This document shows, in pieces, positions 1 to 11,600 of a stretch of DNA of 64,000 nt. A program made the position numbers and the translations under genes. Positions within the stretch are counted from its first letter, which is position 1, and each line of letters starts with the position of its first letter. The notes below the pieces were generated by a model. That model was not told the DNA's origin, made no database searches, and saw only the letters and a list, made by a program, of their open reading frames with translations. This stretch comes from Channallabes apus. Taxonomy: Eukaryota; Chordata; Actinopteri; Siluriformes; Clariidae. The stretch covers positions 12,008,206-12,072,205 of the forward strand of contig CM060105.1 in NCBI GenBank assembly GCA_030522415.1, read 5' to 3'.

Positions 1-898
1 TTACACTCCAGATTGAAGTCTCCAGAACTCGTCTCCGAGCCCAAGTGCTGCATCCCGACTCCTTTATCTCTTCCCCACATCTGCTGCAGTGAGACTCTGG
101 ACTCAGTCCGAAGGGGAAGACAAAGGACCCCTCTGTGTCTGGAGCAAAGCCAGCAACCGATAGCTAACATTAACCTCGACCAACTAAAGTATAAATCAGC
201 AATCTGATAAACACAGGAGAGACAGTTTAACAGGCTCACTGTAAAACCCCCAACAACTCACACAGCAACATTTCCCACCTGTTTCTCTGTTTCTTTCTAA
301 CAAAGAGACGGTACATTCACTGACCATTTCGAGGACAATTATTTAAAGTGTGCCAACAGGTAAAAGGCGTATGTGCTTATCTAGTTGGCTGATATATCTT
401 TGTGTTATGCTTGATGTGTGTATTATGACCTAGAAAGAGTAATCAACATTTATAACCCCTTTCTATAGATGAAAGTAAAAATAAATGTTTGATGTTGTTC
501 CAGATGTTTGATATTGAATGAAAGCTTGTTTAATTCAAAGAACATTGGTGTTTGAATGAGAAGTTGTTAGTATGAACAAGGCTCATGTTAATACACATTA
601 TATAATTATTGAAGCTTCATTAGGATGTTCCCCACGTGACAGGCCAAGCCTTATGTTAATGTATGCATGGAAAAGGAACTGTGCAGGGCGGAGCTAAACC
701 TGCACCAACATCTGATTGGGAAGAGCCACCTGTGGGATGGACCGACTGTGTGGGGTCAAAGTCCCAAGACCTGAACAGGTCAGTCGCTATTTTACTTGCT
801 CTCTCTTTCACCATGTGCTGTTAAGCTTCTTTAAGGCTGAGCTTTGGTTCTTCCGCCATGCAATTTCTATTGCTTTGTGTGTGTGTGTGTGTGTGTGT
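1..898. other. No recognised gene; AT-rich flank
   Basis: I see no convincing coding exon here. The short open frames lack motifs or splice context. The stretch lies just left of the segmental duplication and ends in a GT microsatellite. It is not similar by eye to the sequence left of the other duplication copy (before 60407), so the duplication boundary lies close to 899. Confidence 0.5.
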
Positions 899-899
899 G
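876..899 (+). repeat. (GT)n microsatellite
   Basis: An uninterrupted run of about a dozen GT units lies immediately at the left boundary of the segmental duplication. It may have been involved in the breakpoint, but that is inference. Confidence 0.95.
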
Positions 900-1080
900 A
901 GTCATGTGTCGTTCGACTCTTTGATTCGGCTCATTCGGATGAACTCTGAATCGAAAAGGCAAAGAATGAAAATGAAATGTTTTACTTCTGGAGGAAAATT
1001 CTTGATGTTTTGTTGTTACACTACAAGTCCACTTTAATGGATCAGTAAAAATAATCTCATTATTACATTCATATGTTTAT
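899..1080 (+). repeat. Segmental duplication, left copy, part A
   Basis: This segment matches 60407-60583 with few differences. The first shared bases are GAGTCATGTGTCGTTC, and the match is close again from GGCTCATTCGGATGAAC onward. It is interrupted at 1080 by the LINE and resumes at 6289. Both copies are in the same orientation. Confidence 0.9.
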
Positions 1081-1309
1081 AGCTTCCTGTTTTCGTATCG
1101 TCGCCGCGAAAGTTTCGCGTTTGTATCAGCGTTTAAATTACATCGCTTTATACAATAACAATATTAATAGCAACTACCTTTTACATCTCCATACTATTCG
1201 GCTTCGCCTTTTTTCTGCAATTCTTGGAGAACGCGCGAGTTTCCTCATCTAAGAACAACGAACGGAATTCATCTCCAAACAACTAAAACTCAGACACAGG
1301 TACGTTATC

Positions 1310-2215
1310 ATGTCTACCATTCAGCTTGTTCAGTGTGTAGAGTGCAGGATGTTTAAACATTCTTCCTCCGTCATTAGCGATAATTTTATTTGTGATAGGT
1401 GTGTGTTAGTGAGCACTCTGACGGAGAAGATATCAGCATTAGAGGAGCGCATCCAGACTTTAGAGAGTGTTAGACAGTGTGAGAGCAGCGTTATTCCTGT
1501 AGCGGACAGTCTGGGTGCCACAGGCGGAGATAAACAGCCACCGACTCCGGCATTAGAGCCCTCACAGCGGGGCGAGTGGGTGACGACTAGGCGGCATACT
1601 CGTTCAGCCAAAGCTAACGCTAAGGCTAGCCCACCAGAGCACACCTCCTCTGCGCTTCACGTGTCCAACAGGTTTGCTCTCCTCAGTGATGCACCTGCTG
1701 AGAAACCTGAAAGAGCTCTGGTTATAGGAGACTCTATACTGAGACACGTGACATTAGCTAGACCTTTAGGGGCGCCAGTGGCAGTGGTTAGGTGTATCCC
1801 GGGAGCCAGAGCACTGGACATAGCAGGTAATCTTAGGGCTCTAGGACAGCACAGGTTCTCTAAGATAGTGGTACATGCTGGAGCTAACGATATACGCCTT
1901 TGTCAGTCAGATGTTAGTAAGAGTAACTTTACAGAGGTGTTTAAATTAGCGAAGGCGATGTCCGATGAAGTAATATGCTCTGGTCCCATCCCAATGAGAC
2001 GTGGCGACATAGCATACAGCAGGTTATGGTCGCTGAACTGCTGGATGTCCAGGTGGTGCTCCAAAAATAATGTGGGCTTCATAGATAATTGGAAGACCTT
2101 TGAGGGCAAAGCTGGCCTGTTAGGGCGGGACGGTGTCCATCCCACTCGGGAAGGTGCTGCTCTCATTTCCTGCAGTATAGCTCATAGTCTCAGTAGAGGT
2201 CTAGTTAATCTGTGA
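1310..2215 (+). CDS. LINE ORF1 protein with SGNH esterase-like domain
   Basis: This is a 301-residue open frame beginning at an ATG (MSTIQLVQCVECRMF). Residues about 9-31 hold paired CxxC motifs (CVEC, CDRC) like a small zinc finger. A short predicted coiled coil follows at about 37-55. From about residue 135 an SGNH-hydrolase-like domain carries a GDS block (ALVIGDSIL), a GxND block (HAGANDI) and a DxxH block (DGVHPT), which are the nucleophile, oxyanion and catalytic regions of that fold. ORF1 proteins with an esterase domain are known in the CR1/L2 branch of vertebrate LINEs and are thought to act in RNP formation or membrane/RNA contacts. The frame is uninterrupted and complete, so the insertion is fairly young. 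Confidence 0.85.
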   Translation: MSTIQLVQCVECRMFKHSSSVISDNFICDRCVLVSTLTEKISALEERIQTLESVRQCESSVIPVADSLGATGGDKQPPTPALEPSQRGEWVTTRRHTRSAKANAKASPPEHTSSALHVSNRFALLSDAPAEKPERALVIGDSILRHVTLARPLGAPVAVVRCIPGARALDIAGNLRALGQHRFSKIVVHAGANDIRLCQSDVSKSNFTEVFKLAKAMSDEVICSGPIPMRRGDIAYSRLWSLNCWMSRWCSKNNVGFIDNWKTFEGKAGLLGRDGVHPTREGAALISCSIAHSLSRGLVNL

Positions 2216-2311
2216 CAATCCAGAGCCCAGGCCAGGGAGCAGACAGACAGGCTAAACCAACCGTCTGCTAGCTGCATAGAGTCGTCACTCAGGGTTCACC
2301 ATATTGAGACT

Positions 2312-5286
2312 GTGTCTGTTCCCCGATCGAAGCAAAAATGTAGAAAGACTCAGAAAGTCTGTTTCAATAATTTAATTAACATAAAGACCACAAACTCGGA
2401 TCATACTGAATGTGCAGCCGGCACCTCTGATCTGAAGCTAGGATTGTTAAATATTAGATCTCTCGCATCAAAAGCAGTTATTGTTAATGAAATTATCACA
2501 GATCAGGCGTTTGATATACTCTGTTTAACTGAAACATGGGTTAAACAGGATGAGTATGTAGCTCTAAATGAAGCTAGTCCTCCTGGATACAGCTACATAC
2601 ACCAGCCTCGGTTAACTGGTAGAGGAGGAGGTGTCGCAGTTATTCATAATGGTAATCTGTCTATCGTACAAAAACACGGACACAAATTTAACTCATTTGA
2701 AATTCTCTATAGTAACATAAGTGTATTTAAGTATATTAAATCAGCTCAGTCGATTCCACTAATAATAATTTACAGATCTCCAGGGCCGAATTCTGAATTT
2801 CTTAGTGAATTTGCAGATTTCATCTCAGACCTGGTCGTTTCTGTAGACAAAGTGTTAATTGCTGGAGATTTTAACATTCATTTTGAGAATCCAGAAGACC
2901 CTCTGAGAGCAGCATTTATATCCATACTGGACTCCGTAGGCGTAAATCAGTGTGTAGTAGGACCCACTCATAAAGCAGGTCACACTTTAGATTTAGTAAT
3001 ATTCTTCAGATTAATCATAAGAAATGTATTCACAATTCCACTGTCTGAAATTATCTCAGATCACTATCTTGTCTCCATTCAAGTGTGTCACAGTGATAAT
3101 GTACGCACAGTACCGCGCTACCGTATTAAACGTACATTCACATCAACTACCACACAGAGTTTTATCAGTAATCTCCCAGAGTTACCAACTTCGATTAGGC
3201 AACCGTCTGACCCCACAGAACTCGATCAATCGACTGAATATTTAGAGTCGACACTTCGTTGTACCTTAGATAATGTAGCTCCAGCTAAAAGAAAAATTAT
3301 TAGAGATAAGAAACTCGCTCCCTGGTATAACGATCACACGCGCACTTTAAAACAGACTGCTCGGAAATTAGAGCATAAATGGCGTCAAACTAAATTGTTG
3401 GTATTTCAAATAGCATGGAAAGAGAGCATCCTGAACTATAGGAAAGCTCTTAGCCTAGCTACATCAACGTATCTCTCCACTCTTATAGAAGAATATAAAA
3501 ATAATCCTAGATTTTTATTTAATACCGTAGCCAAATTAACCAGAAATAAGACCACTACAGAAATCTCCACAACAACATCATGCAATAGTGAGGACTTCAT
3601 GAACTTTTTTAATAATAAAATTGTAAATATCAGGCATAAAATTGAGGCTTTGAAACCAAACAATGTAATTGATACAGATGTTAAACTAGCCATGTCAGAT
3701 TCAAACCTAGAATACTTTACTCCTCTTGAAGAGAATGAACTAATTTCACTCATCTCTTCTGCAAATTCATCAACCTGTATATTAGATCCTATACCGACAC
3801 ATTTTCTTAAACAGATAGTACCAGTAATAACAGAACCGCTGTTGAGAATAATTAATTCCTCACTCAGCATTGGTTATGTTCCAAAATCTTTTAAAATAGC
3901 AGTTATCAAACCAATAATTAAGAAACCCGACCTCGACCCCTGTCAGCTGTCCAATTACAGGCCAATATCAAACCTCCCCTTTATCTCTAAGATTCTGGAA
4001 AAGATAGTAGCGGAGCAGCTATGCTCATATCTACATAGAAATGGCATACATGAACTGTATCAGTCAGGATTTAGGCCTCATCACAGCACAGAAACAGCAC
4101 TCGTTAAAGTAGTAAATGACCTCCTATTGGCCTCTGATCAGGGTGGTGTAACTATGCTTGTATTACTCGACCTCAGTGCAGCTTTTGACACTATTGATCA
4201 TGCTATTCTTCTTCACAGATTAGAAAATGTAGTAGGAATTAAGGGTACAGCCCTCTCCTGGCTCAGATCCTATTTGACCGATCGTTATCAGTATGTAGAC
4301 TTAAATGGTGATTATTCTGCATGTTCTCTAGTGGAGTTTGGCGTTCCGCAGGGTTCAGTTTTAGGCCCACTGCTTTTTTCCCTTTACATGCTTCCTCTGG
4401 GCAACATAATCCGTAAGCATGGTATTAGTTTTCATTGTTATGCTGACGACACACAGCTATACGGCTCAACAAAACCTGATGAGAAAAACCATCTCACTAA
4501 AGTTGAGCAATGTGTGCAGGACATAAGAAATTGGATGCTAATTAACTTCCTTCTGCTTAATCCGGATGAGACAGAAGTTCTAGTCATAGGACCGCATACA
4601 TCTGGAAGTAAAATCTTAGATCACACCGTAACTTTAGATGGCCTTTCTGTTCCGTCAAGTGCAACAGTAAAAGACCTCGGCGTGATTATAGATTCCAGCC
4701 TATCATTTGAAGCTCATGTAGATAATATCACCAGGATAGCATTCTTTCACCTCAGAAATATTGCCAAAATAAGAAATATATTGTCGCTAAACGATGCAGA
4801 AAAACTAGTTCATGCTTTTATCACTTCTAGGTTGGACTATTGTAATGCCTTACTGTCTGGTTGTTCAGTTACAGTAGGTGCATAAACAAGCGTCAGCTAG
4901 TCCAGAATGCAGCAGCGAGAGTCCTCACTAGAACCAGAAGATATGAGCACATCACCCCTATCCTATCTTCACTGCATTGGCTCCCTGTGAAATTTCGCAT
5001 TGATTTTAAAATACTACTCTTGACATATAAGGCATTAAATGGTCTCGCCCCGCAGTATCTGAGCGAACTGCTAGTGTCTTACGATCCGCCACGCCTACTT
5101 CGGTCAAAGGATGCACGCTGCTTATCAGTACCGCGTATTATGAAAACTACAGCTGGGGGCAGAGCTTTTTCTTACAAAGCCCCAAAATTATGGAATAGTC
5201 TTCCAAATAGTGTTCGGGACTCAGACACAGTCTCAGTGTTTAAGTCTAGGCTAAAAACCTATTTATTTAGCCAAGCATTTTTATAA
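2312..5286 (+). pseudogene. LINE ORF2: AP endonuclease and reverse transcriptase, one frameshift
   Basis: The first part (2312-4885, 857 codons) is open. The upstream frame is also open and no ATG marks the start, which is common where ORF2 follows ORF1 closely. N-terminal residues resemble an apurinic endonuclease ([32 protein letters not shown]). The reverse transcriptase shows [45 protein letters not shown] and the catalytic [11 protein letters not shown]. The last part (4861-5286, 141 codons) continues the same protein in another frame (LVQNAAARVL, LHWLPVKFRI, PKLWNSLP), so a small indel near 4865-4885 breaks ORF2. Apart from this break the reading frame is clean. The protein would nick target DNA and prime reverse transcription of its own RNA. 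Confidence 0.88.
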
Positions 5287-6288
5287 ATAGATTTGCCATA
5301 AGGTAAAGGAGCAGATCTGGGGGACTCATGGACCTAGAGTATTATAGTGAACTGGTATGTTTAGATGCTGTCTTCCTCAGTCTCATTTGATCACTCAGGT
5401 TTGTTGACGGTGAGGTGATTGTTTGCTTTACATCTCAGGGAGCCCTCATGTTTGTGTTTCCTTCTGGCTCTCCCTTTTAGTTATGCTGTCATAGTTAGAC
5501 CTGCCGGAGTCCCTGCTTGCACTCTACAGTAAATATACATTCACATTAGACATTGTGACTGTGACCATACCTAATTGCAATCTCTCCTCCTCTTCTCTTC
5601 CTCCCCTTCTTTCTCTTTCCTCTCTCCCCCTGTCTCCCCCTTTCACTCTTTCTCTCTCTCTCTGTTGAGCTACACATGTGGTTCCTGAGCTGCCAGTGAT
5701 CCAGACTCCCTCTGCCCTCCGGACCTGTCTGATCCATCCTGGTGCCCGGTTTCTGTTTGGAGGTCTCGTCGCATGGATGCCCCGTGTGTCTCTTTAGGAT
5801 GCGTCTGGTGTCTGGGGATGATTCTATCTACTTAGAAGATGGTTCTGGCCTCGACTAGTGTTGCCAGCTGTTTCTCTGAGCACTTGACAATTCAATAGTT
5901 CAGGACTGGAACTTTCAACAAGTCTATCTGAGTCTCGAATAACTACTGGACATTTTACATCAACTATTAAAACATCAATTAACATCAACTATTATAGCTG
6001 AACCTAACACTGTATAAATGCAGATCATTTCCTGCTATCTGTTTCACCCAGATGAGGATGGGTTCCCTGTCGAGTCTGGTTCCTCTCAAGGTTTCTTCCT
6101 ATTACCGTCTCAGGGAGTTTTTCCTTGCCACTGTCGCCCTCGGGCTTGCTCGCCAGGGAATATCTGAACATTTTGATTCATACACATTCACATTCCATAC
6201 AAACTTAAATAATTCTTTTGATTGTGTAAAGCTGTTTTGAGACAATGTCATTTGTTAAAAGCGCTATACAAATAAAACTGAATTGAAT
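5287..6288 (+). other. LINE 3' untranslated region and tail
   Basis: Non-coding sequence follows ORF2. It contains a pyrimidine-rich CT stretch (about 5580-5665) and the conserved 3' block recognised by L2-family reverse transcriptases (about 6050-6288). Short tRNA-derived fish SINEs often borrow this same tail. Confidence 0.75.
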
Positions 6289-6783
6289 CTTAATCTGATC
6301 AGGAATCAGAATAAATAAACCGGGATATGAGACGCGAGGGGGGAAAAACTGGAGAGAGAAAAAAACGGGACAGAAGGAAAAAAAATCGAGACCATGTGAC
6401 TTATATTTCCGGCGCCAAAATACAGAAAGGACTCCGAGTATATACTGAATATCTTTATATTATAGACCAAGCTGAAAGTAAAACTCAGCTACTCAGAATT
6501 CTACTCAGTAATTCTCTCCATGAATGTTTAACAATATCCGAGTATTATCTTCCCACGTATGCTTCTTCTCCTTCTTTTATTTGTTTAGCGGTTGGCAGCC
6601 AGCCTTTAGGCGCATTACTGACCCCCGCTGGACAGAATTGATATTACACGCACAAGGATAAAGCTTTTATGAGCATTGCTGCCACCTGCTGGACAAAATC
6701 GGCCACGCTGAAGAGTCAAGTTTTGTAATTTTTTTTCCCTTCTCAAAACCATGAAATAACATTTATATAATTGGATAACAACA

Positions 6784-6927
6784 GCAGCAACAACAGTCAG
6801 TCGTTATTTTAAGACATGAAGGTCAGTTCTTCTGGAATAATACTTGTTTGACAATACTGTTTATGCAAGAACTGTTACAGAACAGCTGACATTCATGTCT
6901 TAAAATAACTACTGGCTGTTGTTGCTG
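6784..6927. repeat. Inverted repeat (hairpin), Tc1-related
   Basis: Arms around CAGCAACAACAGTCAG and its complement enclose about 60 bp. The outer arms also share TTATTTTAAGACATGAAGG with its complement. The centre resembles the internal part of the Tc1-type MITE near 11470-11520 (GAACT.TTACAGA and TCTTAAAATAAC), so it is probably a decayed non-autonomous Tc1 element. The same hairpin occurs in the right copy at 61084-61227. Confidence 0.75.
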
Positions 6928-8180
6928 GAAATTAGTCATTAAAAATCCTGTCGTCATGTCGCTCTGTCCCCAGATGGTTTTTGATTGGGTGACACTGTGC
7001 ATGTTTACAGCACATGCTGGCATCCTGAGAAAACTTTCTAGCTTGGTGGTATCAAAGCACTAGTGAGGTGAAACTAGAAGAGACACTTCACTTCCACCTG
7101 ATAAAAATCAATTACTAAAAGAGTTTGCAATAAATTTCATAATTGATTTGTTGTGTTGAGCAACGCGGAGACATTTGATTATTTAAAAAAAACTTTAGTG
7201 AACGCACTCGGTCTCGCTCACTGATGCTAGCAGAGTTCGGCACCTCATAGACAGGGTGGAGCAAAAAAAATCAATAAAACGAGCGGAAGGTAGAGGAAAG
7301 ATACACGGCGGAGGCAGAAAAATCCGTAATCAGGTAATCGTCTCCCCAGCTGGGTCTTAGTGCTCGTCTCTTACTGGTATAATCAACATCTGTGCACACG
7401 TGTACTGTTTACTATAACACTGTGACCACGTGTGTGTATGTCGTAAAACATATTTTAGTGTCGTAAAACAACATTTATTTCAGACCGATCGGCGGCTGAC
7501 TTGAAGTAGCGCATGCCGGTTAGAAATTTTGTCCGACTTGAACCGGCGCCGAGGCCACGTGACGTTCACGTGTGGCATCAAAGTAACGCGAGAGCGTTTC
7601 GAGAACAGCCGGCTTGCTCAGCCAGCGCAGCATTTCAGGAGCGACTGCACCAGGCTGTGATGACGTCACAGCTTCTCATGATTGGCCACATTCACCACAT
7701 GACGATGATCACCAGTGTTTCCTGCTTCAATCCATATAATTGCAGAACAAATCAATTTGCAGGCCATTTCGTAAATAGTTTACCATCTTTTGATTGCAGT
7801 ACATTTTTACCCCTTAAATTCTTTATATTGGATTTGTGCATAAGTTTATTATTGTACTTTTTTCCATACAGACCACTTATAGTATTCAGCTGCATATTTA
7901 AGTAATATTTTTATGGAATAACTAAAATGTTACAGACATTTAATGTAATGTGGTCAACATTGATTGATGCTGAAATCTGTAGTTGCTGCTCCACTTGCAT
8001 GTGCTGCATTGTGCTAGTGTGCATTGTCCATTGAAAAATACAACATTCAGATCACTTTTATACACTGGTATAAATTATAATAAAGACAAATACATTGTGC
8101 TTGTGCATCTATGGTTTTTCTCGGTGGTTTGTCTAACTGAAGGTAAGAGTTAAATGTAAAATAATATACCCAGTGGGCAC

Positions 8181-8309
8181 AAACTCGTGGAATCCACGTA
8201 AAAAATACGTGTTTTCACCACGTGGACTTCAACTTGCCTTTTACGCCTAAATTACCCGTCTTCTCCACGTGGTGAAAACACGTATTCTTTACGTGGATTC
8301 CACGAGTTT
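8181..8309. repeat. 46-bp inverted arms with 37-bp loop at transposon end
   Basis: The left arm 8181-8226 and right arm 8264-8309 are reverse complements at 45 of 46 positions. The loop 8227-8263 begins CTTCAACTTGCC. In the right copy the equivalent loop is the reverse complement of this one (34 of 37 positions), while the flanks keep their orientation. Confidence 0.95.
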
Positions 8310-8609
8310 GGATGTTGGCCCATGGAAAATACGTGTTGTGTTCAACGTAAATTCCGCAAAGTTCAAAATGCCTACAACATCCTGTGTACAGCAGTCACAA
8401 ATCAAATAAATGTTGTAATAACTGTAATAATTTATTCATGTTTAAAAACAAACAATACAAAATACACATAAAAACTGGGTGTAGTGCATAATACTGACAT
8501 AACAAAAGTGTGAATACTAAAAGACTAATTAAACAAACAAAACATCTAAGATGTCTCAAACAACAAAAGAAACAAAATGACAATAACATTTACACTTATT
8601 AACACTTAA

Positions 8610-11600
8610 TTACACTGTACCCAGCCTTTCTTTCCTCTTAGGTGCATTTCGTAACCGATTGGCAATGGAGCTGAGGGCAAAGGCTTCTGTAACATCATGC
8701 GCCTTTACTACACTGTCTGTCAAAGGACAAAAATGTTTAGTATAATTCAGATGCATAGGCTTCAATTCATCAATACAATCATTGTGTTAATATATAAAAA
8801 ATAAAAAAAAGACACGAGCACATAAGGCACTGTTCAATTACTTACCAGTTATTAATTTGCACAGCGCTGTCTTTTCAAATGATGTTTTATCCCCTCGTGA
8901 TCCCTTCATGTTTAGTTGACACATAAGTGAATTGGTAAGGAATCTGGAAGAAAACAAACTTATCTATTTATCTTCAAAGAACTTTTCACATGATCAACAA
9001 AATGCAAATAAGATCTATCTGGTATTCAGACAATGATCTAAGGCAAGTATTGAATCAATTAATGTCTGACACTTGTTGTAGATACAATAGGAGTGTGATT
9101 TACTCATACTTTAAGCAGACATTTTAATGAAGGATACAAGATAATATTGGAATCACATCAGAATCGACCGATAATTGCTTATTTTTTTAAATCATCGGCA
9201 TCGGACTGACGCTAAGATTTGCACTATATTTCGAGCGGACATCTGCTGTAGGGCTGAAACGATTATTCAATAACTCGAATAATTTGATTATGAAAAATGG
9301 CGTAAGCAATTTCTCTAAAATCGAAGCTTTGTGTAATTTATTTCACTCACTAGAATACGCGCGGCTTGAGTTTGACACAGACGCTTATTAATGATGCACC
9401 TTTTCAGTGCAGCGATCAAGACAAGATCCGATTTCTGTTTGTGAAAGTATTTGTGGGATATTCAGTGCAGAAAAATAGAATTACAGTAAAACAGCATAAA
9501 TGACAGTTTTCACGATGTAAACACACATGCTGCGCGAGCGTGCACGTGAGTGAGCACTGTTTATCGCAAAAATGCTACAGTTCCGTTAAATCTTACCATT
9601 TATTACAGACAAAACTCATTTTACCTGATAACCAAGTACAATAACCAGCATTCTATTTATGATACAGCCGTTTATTCAGCTCTTCTGCCTTTATTCCAGA
9701 ACACACATCCATCTTTCTGTGACGCGATTCCACATGGCATGAGGTGATTGTGGGAAATTATCTTCCAGATAGAGCTGCAACTATCGATTCTTTTTGTAAT
9801 CGATTATCCTAAAGATTTTTTAATCGATTAATCGAGTAACTGGATAATAAAACATTTGTGATAGTTTGATGTGTAATTGCTGACAATTATGAATTCAGCA
9901 CATTTCTGACAAATCCTGACTTTTTTTTTAGCTTTAGGTCAAATAAAAGTACTGAAAGAATGATGTGCAAAAAGACACAAGGAAAAATCGGTTTGCGTTT
10001 TTCCTCTTTAAGTCTTTTTAAAATAATTGTTCTGAAACGAAATTTCCTCAAATTCCAAAAAGTACACAGACCTTGCTCACACCAAGGATTACTATCTGAG
10101 CAGAAACCGGCGTTTCGCCATCTATAGGATTAGCAAACTCCTATCTGGACTAACAATTAAACTCGCACCATTACAAAATGGGAAATATGAATCAATTTTG
10201 TGTCCTGTATGAATCGATTTTGAATCTGAAGAGATAGAATCACGATTCTTTTGTCAATCGATTTTTTTGCACACCCCTAATTGATATTGAAATCTGTGCA
10301 TTCATATCAAATCCAAATGTATTTTGATATTATCCGGGCATTATAAGCGATTTCTTTTAGTTAAGTTTATTTTATTTTAAGTTTTGGTGATATTAGTTAT
10401 GCTTATACTTATGTTAGCTTACTTAACATACTCAAACCTAATAAAAATTCAGCTTGATAAATGTTTGACCATTTTTAACATCACTTGTTTTATCTTATGA
10501 TTGATTTATACATTCTTTAATTTAAAGACAGTACAGTGAGGTATACAAAGAGAAGTGTACAATATGAACATTGGAGACATTTCAAGTCAGTGGTCAATCA
10601 ATTTTGCATATCTGTTATTATTAGTCTTCGCCATGCCAATAGATTCGAATGCCCAATTGTCGTACAAAGAAACTGCCAGCATATCGGCCTTTGGCTGTCT
10701 CTGACTTCAAAATATCATCATCTAAAATCCCAGGTCAGTCAACCTCTACTATACCTTGTTACACAACTTCTGAAAAAAAATTATATATGACAATGAATAG
10801 GCGGGGTAAATATGGAACCTTTGCCATGATTTTTGGTTTAATCTTACCTGGCTTTTATTTAAAAATATTAATGGTAATTGATAATGGCCTTTATTGGTCA
10901 AATGGTGCATGTACTAAACAGGGATTTGGGAAACATGATAAAAATACAGTACATAGTGATGTTGAAACATACCTGCTGGTCAAATTTTTCACCATGTCCT
11001 TCGGTGTAATCCCACCAATTGTCATGCACTTGTTAAACTGAAATCACATATAACAAAGCATTTAATGATACATGTTGTGTTACTGAATGTTGTGGGGTTC
11101 CTTCACAAATTATAAAAAAATATATATACACTACCGTTCAAAAGTTTTAGGACACTTTCTAACTCCATGATGGTTCCTGATTTTTATTTCTTTCTACATT
11201 GTAAAGCTGAAGGCGTCCAAAAACTGCATGAATCTCCTTTGAACAGTTGATATTGAGATGTTTCTGCTACTTCTGCTCTGTAAAGACTTCATAACGCCTC
11301 TAATCTGAGCTGCTGTTAATTGGTCATTTTTCAGGCTGATACTGTAACTCTAAATGAACTTCTCGTCTGCAGCAGAGGTAGGTTTTGGTCTCGTCCTCCT
11401 GGGACGGCCTTCATGAGAGACAGTTTCATTATGGTGCTTGACGGATTTTGCAAATGCACTTGACATTACTGTTCTTGCAGGAACTATTACAGAAAGGCCG
11501 ACCTCTGTGTCTTAAAATAACAACTAACTAATTTGTGTTCTAAAACTTTTGAACGGTAGTATATTTAAAAACTAATACATTTGCACTAAAAAATAAACAC

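Larger units (their letters stand above)
1081..6288 (+). mobile_element. L2-clade non-LTR retrotransposon, near full length
   Basis: The element has a 5' UTR, an esterase-type ORF1, an endonuclease/reverse transcriptase ORF2, and a long 3' UTR. It ends in the L2-family tail: conserved text with AGGTTTCTTCCTATTACC and CAGGGAGTTTTTCCTTGCC near 6090-6130, then GCGCTATACAAATAAAACTG and a short GAATT-type repeat. The insertion limits come from the empty site in the right duplication copy (between 60583 and 60584). No clear target-site duplication is visible. ORF1 is intact and ORF2 has one frameshift. The insertion therefore postdates the duplication. Confidence 0.9.
6289..9017 (+). repeat. Segmental duplication, left copy, part B
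   Basis: This part is collinear with 60584-63629. Differences are point changes, small indels, an extra 316 bp in the right copy (61319-61634), and inversion of a 37-bp palindrome loop. The match stops after AGATCTA at 9017. In the right copy the next base corresponds to 29612 here, so 20,594 bp (9018-29611) are missing there. Confidence 0.92.

Noticed and set aside
716..949. Open frame of 77 codons at the left edge
   Set aside because: Half of it is the GT microsatellite. No motif, no splice context, and the end is duplicated non-coding sequence.
7513..7905. 130-codon frame, also in the right copy at 62129-62497
   Set aside because: It is conserved only because both copies are duplicates. 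Its end differs between copies, and composition drifts into AT-rich sequence with no domain.
8395..8589. 64-codon minus-strand frame present in both duplication copies
   Set aside because: Low-complexity Leu/Phe/Cys-rich reading of AT-rich 3' UTR downstream of the DUF4806-like stop codon.
10536..11041. Plus-strand open frames of 84 and 130 codons
   Set aside because: They run antisense to the minus-strand exon 11037-10973 and intron sequence. No domain.
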